Shown here: positions 58,606-64,000 of the stretch, in pieces
Position numbering within the stretch: position 1 is the first letter of the stretch
Layout of the letters: the number at the start of each line of letters is the position of its first letter
Assembly: GCA_938039675.1 (NCBI GenBank)
Contig: CALHUI010000007.1
Span: 310,001-374,000 of the forward strand
DNA length: 64,000 bases
Origin: an uncultured Cytophagales bacterium
Lineage (GTDB): Bacteria; Bacteroidota; Bacteroidia; Cytophagales; Thermoflexibacteraceae
Direction of reading: 5' to 3'
The notes under the pieces: generated by a model
Database searches by the model: none
What the model saw: the letters and a program-made list of their open reading frames with translations, nothing else
What the model was told of the DNA's origin: nothing
Position numbers and translations under genes: made by a program

Positions 58606-59343
58606 GTGTCCGATTCACTCATCATCATTCCAACTTACAACGAGCTTGAAAATATAGAGCCCATTATTCGCGCGGTAATGGGCTTGTCTTTTTTACCCGA
58701 CCTGCTGATTATAGACGACTGCTCGCCCGATGGAACGGCCGATAAAGTGAAAGAACTGCAAAAGGAGTTTCCCGGCAGGCTGCATTTGGAACAACGCAAA
58801 GGCAAGTTAGGATTAGGCACGGCTTATATCCATGGTTTCCGTTACGCATTGGCACGGCACTATGAGTATATTTTTGAAATGGATGCCGATTTCTCTCACA
58901 ATCCCGAAGATGTACCGCGCCTTTACAGTGCCTGTGCCCATGAGGGTTACGATTTGGCTATCGGTTCGCGTTATATCAACGGCGTAACGGTTATCAATTG
59001 GCCTATCGGGCGCGTGCTGATGTCCTATTTTGCAAGTACCTATGTGCGCATGGTAACAGGCATGGAAATTATGGACACCACTGCCGGTTTTAAATGCTAT
59101 CGCCGTGCCGTACTGGCCAATATAGAATTAGATAAAATCAAGTTTGTAGGCTATGCTTTCCAGATTGAAATGAAGTTCAATGCTTGGAAACTTGGCTTCA
59201 AAATCAAAGAAATACCCATTATCTTCAAAGACCGCGAAAAGGGTGTTTCCAAAATGTCCAGCAAAATCTTCAAAGAAGCCTTTCTGGGCGTATTACAAAT
59301 CAAAATCCGTAGTTGGTTCCGCACCTACCACCGGAAAGCATAG
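58606..59343 (+). CDS. Polyprenol-phosphate mannosyltransferase-like GT2
   Basis: SLIIIPTYNELENIEPIIRAVMGL...LIIDDCSPDGTADKVKEL...EMDADFSHNPEDVPRL; GTG start. Confidence 0.93.
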   Translation: MSDSLIIIPTYNELENIEPIIRAVMGLSFLPDLLIIDDCSPDGTADKVKELQKEFPGRLHLEQRKGKLGLGTAYIHGFRYALARHYEYIFEMDADFSHNPEDVPRLYSACAHEGYDLAIGSRYINGVTVINWPIGRVLMSYFASTYVRMVTGMEIMDTTAGFKCYRRAVLANIELDKIKFVGYAFQIEMKFNAWKLGFKIKEIPIIFKDREKGVSKMSSKIFKEAFLGVLQIKIRSWFRTYHRKA

Positions 59344-59353
59344 CCCCACAATC

Positions 59354-60598
59354 TTATCCCACAATTTCCCCTTTCAGATACTCCGGCATTTGGTCGCGGT
59401 TGAGGAAGTTCGGGTAGATACTGAAATACTTTTTGGCAATTTCCTGCATCATCATTTGCCGCAACCGGTCGATGTTGATTTTTTGCGCTGCCGAAATGAA
59501 TACGGCACGAGGTATTCGATTCAAATAAGTGGCTTTGAGTTGTTCCAAAGTCGGTTTGCCGCCGTGCTCTTCAAAAGGTGCGCCGTTTTCCAATTCGGAG
59601 TTTTGGTAAGCATCAATTTTGTTAAGCACCAAAATCACCGTTTTTTCGCCTGCCCCTATTTCGGCAAGTGTCTTGTTCACCACCTCTATGTGTTCTTCAA
59701 ACGACGGATGCGAAATATCCACCACATGCAGCAAAATATCTGCCTCCACAATTTCTGAAAGCGTGGACTTGAAACTTTCCACCAAGTGCGTAGGCAGTTT
59801 GCGGATAAAACCGACCGTATCGGTCAGCAGAAAAGGTATCTGGTCTATCACCACCTTGCGCACCGTGGCATCCACGGTTGCAAAGAGTTTGTTTTCGGCA
59901 AAAACATCGGCTTTGGTGAGCAGGTTCATTAGCGTGGACTTGCCTACGTTGGTATAGCCCACAAGTGCAACCCGCACCATCGTTTCCCGCGATTTGCGTT
60001 GGGTTTCGCCCTGTTTTTCTATGCGGTTGAGCTTTTCGCGCAGCAAAGCGATTTTATCGCGTACAATCCGTCGGTCGGTTTCCAGCTCGCTTTCACCCGG
60101 ACCGCCGCGCACACCCACACCACCCTGTTGGCGCGAAAGGTGCGTCCACATGCGCGTCAGGCGGGGCAGCATGTACTGCATTTGCGCCAGCTCTACCTGT
60201 GTGCGTGCCTGTACGGTTTTTGCCCGCAACAGGAAGATTTCAATAATGAGCATCGTGCGGTCTAAAATTTTGCACTTCAACTCTTTTTCCAAGTTGCGCA
60301 TTTGCGAACTGCTCAACTCGTCGTCAAAAATGACCATCGCGGGTTTTTCCGCCTGCACAAATGCCTGAATTTCTTCTAATTTGCCTTTGCCTACGAACGT
60401 GCGCGGGTGCGGGCGCTCTAACTTTTGGCGAAATTTTTTCAGCGTGCGGATGCCCGCAGTTTCAGCCAAAAATTCCAACTCGTTCAAATATTCGGTTGCC
60501 TGCTCTTCGGTCTGTTTTTGGGTAACAACAGCCACCAGCACAGCCGTAGGCTGCACGGGGGCGGTATCTATCATTTTTTGCTTATTTTTTTGCATCAC
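59354..60598 (-). CDS. hflX: GTPase HflX
   Basis: FVGKGKLEEIQAFVQAEKPAMVIFDDELSSSQMRNLEKEL...VALVGYTNVGKSTLMNLLT...LTDTVGFIRKLPTHLVESFKSTL. Confidence 0.97.
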   Translation of the reverse strand: MMQKNKQKMIDTAPVQPTAVLVAVVTQKQTEEQATEYLNELEFLAETAGIRTLKKFRQKLERPHPRTFVGKGKLEEIQAFVQAEKPAMVIFDDELSSSQMRNLEKELKCKILDRTMLIIEIFLLRAKTVQARTQVELAQMQYMLPRLTRMWTHLSRQQGGVGVRGGPGESELETDRRIVRDKIALLREKLNRIEKQGETQRKSRETMVRVALVGYTNVGKSTLMNLLTKADVFAENKLFATVDATVRKVVIDQIPFLLTDTVGFIRKLPTHLVESFKSTLSEIVEADILLHVVDISHPSFEEHIEVVNKTLAEIGAGEKTVILVLNKIDAYQNSELENGAPFEEHGGKPTLEQLKATYLNRIPRAVFISAAQKINIDRLRQMMMQEIAKKYFSIYPNFLNRDQMPEYLKGEIVG

Positions 60599-63228
60599 TT
60601 GCCTAACAAATTCTTTATCTCGTTTAGTTTCAACAGCGCCTCAACGGGCGAAATGGTGTTGATGTCTAACTGTTGTAGCATTTCTTTCACCTTGGTGTAG
60701 TTCGGGTCGGCGGGTTCAAACATGCTCATCTGATAGACTTGCGGCTTAGGCATACGGCTCATCTTTGCCTGTATTTGCTTGCGGTGGTGTTCGCGGGAAC
60801 TGTCCTTTTCCAGATGCTGCATGATTTCATGAGCGCGAATGACTACCGCATTGGGCATACCCGCCAACTGCGCCACGTGGATACCGAAACTGTGCTGGCT
60901 GCCGCCGGGCATCAGTTTGCGCAAGAACACGACCTTACCGCCCGTTTCTTTAACGGCTACGTTGAAATTTCGAATGCGCTCATGTTCGGCTGCCAGTGCG
61001 TTGAGTTCGTGATAGTGCGTGGCAAAAAGCGTCTTGGGGCGAAATTTCGGGTGGTTGTGCAAATGCTCTACAATTGCCCAAGCAATGGAAATGCCGTCGT
61101 AGGTGCTTGTGCCGCGCCCGATTTCGTCCATAATCAGCAAACTGCGCTCGCTGAGGTTGTTCAGGATGCTTGCCGTTTCGGTCATTTCCACCATAAAAGT
61201 ACTTTCGCCGCGGGAAAGGTTATCGCTTGCCCCCACGCGGGTAAAAACCTTGTCCACCCACCCGATTTTGGCTTCGGCGGCAGGTACAAAACAGCCCATT
61301 TGCGCCATCAGCACAATCAGTGCGGTTTGCCGCAACAGGGCGGATTTACCCGCCATGTTTGGACCCGTAATGATGATAATTTGCTGACTTTCAGTATCTA
61401 AGAAAATATCGTTCGGTACGTATTGCTCGCCCGGGGGCAACTGTCGCTCAATAACGGGATGCCTGCCCGCGCAGATGTCAATTGCCTGATGCTCACCGAT
61501 GACGGGGCGTACGTAGTCGTTGGCAACCGATACCTCGGCAAACGACAGCAGACAATCCAACATTGCCAATATTTTGGCGTTTTGTTGAATAGGCAACATA
61601 TATTCGGCGGCTACACTGACCAATTGTTGAAAAATTTGTACTTCTAATGCCGCTATTTTTTCCTCTGCCGTCAGGATTTTTTCTTCGTAAACTTTCAGTT
61701 CTTCGGTGATGTAGCGCTCGGCATTGGCAAGCGTCTGCTTACGAATCCAGTCGGCAGGTACTTTGTCTTTGTGCGCATTGCTGACCTCAATGTAATAGCC
61801 GAAAACCTTGTTATAGTTGATTTTCAGTGAGTTAATACCCGTCCGCTGTATTTCGCGGTCTAAGATTTGTTTGAGGAAATCTTTGCCCGAAAAGGCAATA
61901 GCCCGCAACTCGTCCAATTCGGGGTGTACGCCCGGACGGATAAGGTTGCCTTGATTGATAATTGCGGGCACATCTTCATTGAGTTCCGCCCCAATTTTAT
62001 TCAACAAAAATTGACAAGGGTTGAGTTGGTCGGCTAATTGTTTCCACACGGGCAAGCACGCGCTTGACAAAAGCAACTTAACAGGCTGCACCTGCAACAG
62101 CGAACGGCGCAGTTGCTGCAACTCTCGCGGATTGATGCGCCCAGCAGCCACTTTGGAAACCATGCGTTCCAAATCTCCAATGGCAGCAAAATAGCGGCTC
62201 AACTGTTCGCGAAAGCCCTCATTTTCAACTAAATGACTTACGGCAGACAGTCGTTCGTCTATTTTTGCCTTGTTAGTCAGCGGCAGAGCAATCCATTTTT
62301 TCAGCAAGCGCGCCCCCATCGGTGTGTGGGTGCGGTCTAATATCTGAATCAGCGGGATGCCGCCTTCGTGCTGCGGATAAAGCAGTTCCAAATTGCGCAC
62401 CGTGAAGCGGTCTAACCATACGTAACCCTCTTCCTCAATGCGGCTGATAGATGAAACATGGCGAATTTCTTTGTGTTCGGTTGCTTCCAGATAGTACAGT
62501 GCCGCACCTGCCGCCACAATGCCCTCAGGCAGATTTTCTATGCCGAAGCCTTTGAGCGAAGCGGTTTCAAAATGACGCGTCAGTTTTTCGTAGGCATAGT
62601 CGTACTGAAAAACCCACTCATCTACGGGATAACTGCTGATTTTATCGGCAGAACCTGCGGAAAAAAAATATTCTTCCCAAATTTTTTTACAAGACTTGCT
62701 GAAAATCACTTCGGCGGGTACAAAGTTTTGCAACAACTTTTGTATGTGCGGCAAATTGCCTTGCGTGGTGAGAAACTCGCCCGTGCTGATGTCCAGAAAC
62801 GCAATGCCGATGGCGTTGTTGCCGCCTGCAAGGTGCAAAGCGCAGAGGTAGTTATTGCGGCGCGTGTCCAGCACCTGGTCGTGGTAAGCAACGCCGGGCG
62901 TAATCAGTTCGGTAACGCCGCGCTTGACCAAACCTTTGGCAAATCGGGGGTCTTCCAACTGGTCGCAAATGGCAACACGCTCGCCTGCCCGCACCAATTT
63001 AGGCAAGTAATTGTCTAAGGCATGGTGCGGAAAGCCGGCCAGCGGTACTTCCGCCGCCGCGCCGTTGGAACGCTTGGTGAGTACAATATCCAAAATGCGA
63101 CTTGCCCGCACAGCATCATCACCGAAAGTTTCATAGAAATCACCCACGCGAAACAGCAGCAGCGCACCCGGATACTTTGCCTTAAAAGCATTGTACTGTT
63201 GCATCAAGGGCGTTTCTTTGGGGCTCAT
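60595..63228 (-). CDS. mutS: DNA mismatch repair protein MutS
   Basis: TPLMQQYNAFKAKYPGALLLFRVGDFYETFGDDA...IITGPNMAGKSALLRQTALI...FATHYHELN. Confidence 0.98.
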   Translation of the reverse strand: MSPKETPLMQQYNAFKAKYPGALLLFRVGDFYETFGDDAVRASRILDIVLTKRSNGAAAEVPLAGFPHHALDNYLPKLVRAGERVAICDQLEDPRFAKGLVKRGVTELITPGVAYHDQVLDTRRNNYLCALHLAGGNNAIGIAFLDISTGEFLTTQGNLPHIQKLLQNFVPAEVIFSKSCKKIWEEYFFSAGSADKISSYPVDEWVFQYDYAYEKLTRHFETASLKGFGIENLPEGIVAAGAALYYLEATEHKEIRHVSSISRIEEEGYVWLDRFTVRNLELLYPQHEGGIPLIQILDRTHTPMGARLLKKWIALPLTNKAKIDERLSAVSHLVENEGFREQLSRYFAAIGDLERMVSKVAAGRINPRELQQLRRSLLQVQPVKLLLSSACLPVWKQLADQLNPCQFLLNKIGAELNEDVPAIINQGNLIRPGVHPELDELRAIAFSGKDFLKQILDREIQRTGINSLKINYNKVFGYYIEVSNAHKDKVPADWIRKQTLANAERYITEELKVYEEKILTAEEKIAALEVQIFQQLVSVAAEYMLPIQQNAKILAMLDCLLSFAEVSVANDYVRPVIGEHQAIDICAGRHPVIERQLPPGEQYVPNDIFLDTESQQIIIITGPNMAGKSALLRQTALIVLMAQMGCFVPAAEAKIGWVDKVFTRVGASDNLSRGESTFMVEMTETASILNNLSERSLLIMDEIGRGTSTYDGISIAWAIVEHLHNHPKFRPKTLFATHYHELNALAAEHERIRNFNVAVKETGGKVVFLRKLMPGGSQHSFGIHVAQLAGMPNAVVIRAHEIMQHLEKDSSREHHRKQIQAKMSRMPKPQVYQMSMFEPADPNYTKVKEMLQQLDINTISPVEALLKLNEIKNLLGK

Positions 63229-63279
63229 GGGCGAAATTCGTGGTGAGTTGATGAGTAAAAGGCTACTACAAAATTTAAT

Positions 63280-63993
63280 TTACACATTCGCCCGCAACTG
63301 GCGCAGCAAGGCGGCAATATCTTTCGGATAGCGGGCTTCTACGCGCAGCGGCTCGCCGTTCAGGGCGGTAAATTCCAGCCCGAAGGCATGAAGTGCCACG
63401 CGGCTAATGAGCGGTTGTTCTTCGGTGAACTTTTTCAGGTTGAAATGGCGCTTCAACTCGGAAAGGTACAATTTATGACCGCCGTACAGTTCGTCGGAAA
63501 CAATCGGCGCTTTGAGGCAAGCCAAGTGAATGCGAATTTGGTGCATCCGCCCCGTCAGCGGCAGGCACTCTACCAGCGTATGCTTTTTGAAAACCTCTTT
63601 GGTGTAGAAAATCGTTTCGGCTTCTTTGCCTTCCTGCTTGTCTATGCGCACGCCGCCGCCCGAAGTTTGAGCAATGGGCAGGTACACATCCACGCCGTCA
63701 AACTGATGGATGCCTTCCACTACTGCATGATAGACTTTTTTCACTGCGCGGTCTTCAAACTGAATGGCAAGGTTGCGGTAGGCTTCGGGATTTTTGGCAA
63801 TTGCCAGAATGCCGCTCGTTTCCTTGTCTAAGCGGTGGCAAACCTGCGCATCGCCCCAATAGGCTCTTGCCATGCGGATAATGCTTGTGGTGTCAATGGT
63901 TCGCTCGTCTAAGGTTGAGACGTAGGGCGGCTTGTTAATCAGGATGTAATCGCTGTCTTCATGCAGGATTAAATCTTCAAATCGGATTTTCAT
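63280..63993 (-). CDS. RluA family pseudouridine synthase
   Basis: VCHRLDKETSGILAIAKN... (HRLDxxTSG) and LVECLPLTGRMHQIRIHLA. Confidence 0.94.
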   Translation of the reverse strand: MKIRFEDLILHEDSDYILINKPPYVSTLDERTIDTTSIIRMARAYWGDAQVCHRLDKETSGILAIAKNPEAYRNLAIQFEDRAVKKVYHAVVEGIHQFDGVDVYLPIAQTSGGGVRIDKQEGKEAETIFYTKEVFKKHTLVECLPLTGRMHQIRIHLACLKAPIVSDELYGGHKLYLSELKRHFNLKKFTEEQPLISRVALHAFGLEFTALNGEPLRVEARYPKDIAALLRQLRANV

Positions 63994-64000
63994 GCGGCAA

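Noticed and set aside
1-64000. CRISPR arrays, tRNA/rRNA genes, intact IS elements, integrases, prophage genes
   Set aside because: Looked for regularly spaced repeats, T-loop-like GTTCGAATCC strings, and transposase/integrase motifs in the translations; none convincing by eye.

Overview
64 kb of ordinary, gene-dense chromosome. The bacterium is most likely a Bacteroidota / Cytophagales-type organism: it has GldF, a fused LpxC-FabZ, TAnnTTTG promoters, DUF3276 and menaquinone MenD. I see no rRNA, tRNA, CRISPR array, intact IS element or prophage. Core genes include hemN (cut by the left edge), rsmI, thyA, an envelope block (menD, tamB, a J-protein, PspA/IM30, a SAMHD1-like HD protein, lpxD, lpxC-fabZ, lpxA, an ABC ATPase), apaG, ftcD, ppsA, typA, a K+/H+ antiporter, an S41 protease, purS-pssA, proS, a CusA/CusB-type RND pair, gldF, an H-NOX protein, radA, a LysM protein, a Kv-like channel, hutH, hflX, mutS and an RluA-type synthase. 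Most of this is expected. The best candidates for follow-up are: (1) a translationally coupled J-protein/PspA/HD cassette in which the J-protein appears to carry a PspA/Vipp1-like N-terminal amphipathic helix; (2) an orphan H-NOX protein with Leu at the position of the O2-binding Tyr and a C8 tract in its gene; (3) an S24-type repressor with strong palindromes upstream and a divergent 59-aa basic ORF missing from the supplied ORF track; (4) five separate decayed genes (HicAB, a minimal LuxR HTH protein, an Rpn-type transposase/nuclease, an LpxR-like deacylase with one in-frame amber, and a frameshifted secreted protein). I did not find a clearly new defence or mobile system. All family names come from reading the translations; no database search was run.
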